Below are positions 5,228 to 5,317 of a stretch of 5,317 bases of DNA, piece after piece. Made by a program: the position numbers and the translations under genes. The DNA comes from DAOUMU01 sp034409055 (GTDB taxonomy: Bacteria; Chloroflexota; Anaerolineae; 4572-78; J111): assembly GCA_034409055.1 (NCBI GenBank), contig DAOUMU010000206.1, positions 1-5,317 on the forward strand, in the 5' to 3' direction. Numbering within the stretch: position 1 is the stretch's first letter; each line of letters starts with the position of its first letter. The notes beneath the pieces were generated by a model, which searched no databases, was not told the origin of the DNA, and was given only the letters and a program-made list of their open reading frames with translations.

Positions 5228-5317
5228 CTGACAGGTTTCACATGCCACTTTTCGGCGTAAATGCATCCCTGATCAGAACGAATCTGGCTCAAAATGACAC
5301 CTTTGAAAACCTGTCAG
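5228..5317. repeat. 11-bp inverted repeat pair in the DNA that truncates the GntR gene
   Basis: CTGACAGGTTT (5228-5238) is repeated in inverted orientation as AAACCTGTCAG (5307-5317), 68 bp apart and touching the window edge. The right arm may extend beyond the window. The first arm lies about 35 bp from the point where similarity to the GntR regulator ends. It may be a small non-autonomous element or the end of a larger insertion; no transposase is visible. Positions 5197-5227, including CATTAAGTTAAGGAAG, hold no gene that I recognise. Confidence 0.5.

Overview
The window looks like a piece of an environmental bacterial genome of moderately high G+C content. The gene mix (MttB-like methyltransferase, DUF4445/RACo-like activase, EamA permease) and the palindrome-rich gaps would fit Chloroflexota (Anaerolineae-like). 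That placement rests on gene content and style only and is tentative. Every supported gene lies on the minus strand, so the window reads right to left in the direction of transcription.

From the right edge: positions 5197-5317 hold non-coding, repeat-like DNA with an 11-bp inverted repeat. This DNA cuts off the 5' part of a GntR/FadR-type regulator, and only the last 62 codons of its FCD domain survive (5005-5193). Next come an intact MttB-superfamily corrinoid methyltransferase (3539-4972, start probably 4966) and an intact ferredoxin-ASKHA fusion protein of the RACo/DUF4445 type (1780-3426). Such proteins re-reduce inactive Co(II) corrinoid proteins. The two form the functional core: one moves a methyl group from a methylated amine or betaine-like substrate to a corrinoid protein, the other keeps that corrinoid protein active. 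The corrinoid protein itself is not in the window. The RACo-like gene carries an in-frame NQPTSQP-type simple repeat (2161-2219).

A 277-bp gap (1503-1779) holds no gene but is full of palindromes: a 9-bp-stem hairpin, two 36-bp direct repeats that are themselves palindromic, and a 134-bp element with near-perfect terminal inverted repeats. Next is an EamA/DMT-family permease (570-1502). Fifteen bases after its stop begins the N-terminus of an MmgE/PrpD-like protein. After about 27 recognisable codons it runs out of frame into the C-terminal part of a CoA-binding-domain protein (down to 202). This looks like a deletion or misjoin that fused the ends of two unrelated genes.

At the left, a near-consensus sigma70 promoter (149-177), a leader with several dyads and a strong Shine-Dalgarno site precede the first ten codons of another minus-strand gene that runs off the window at position 1.
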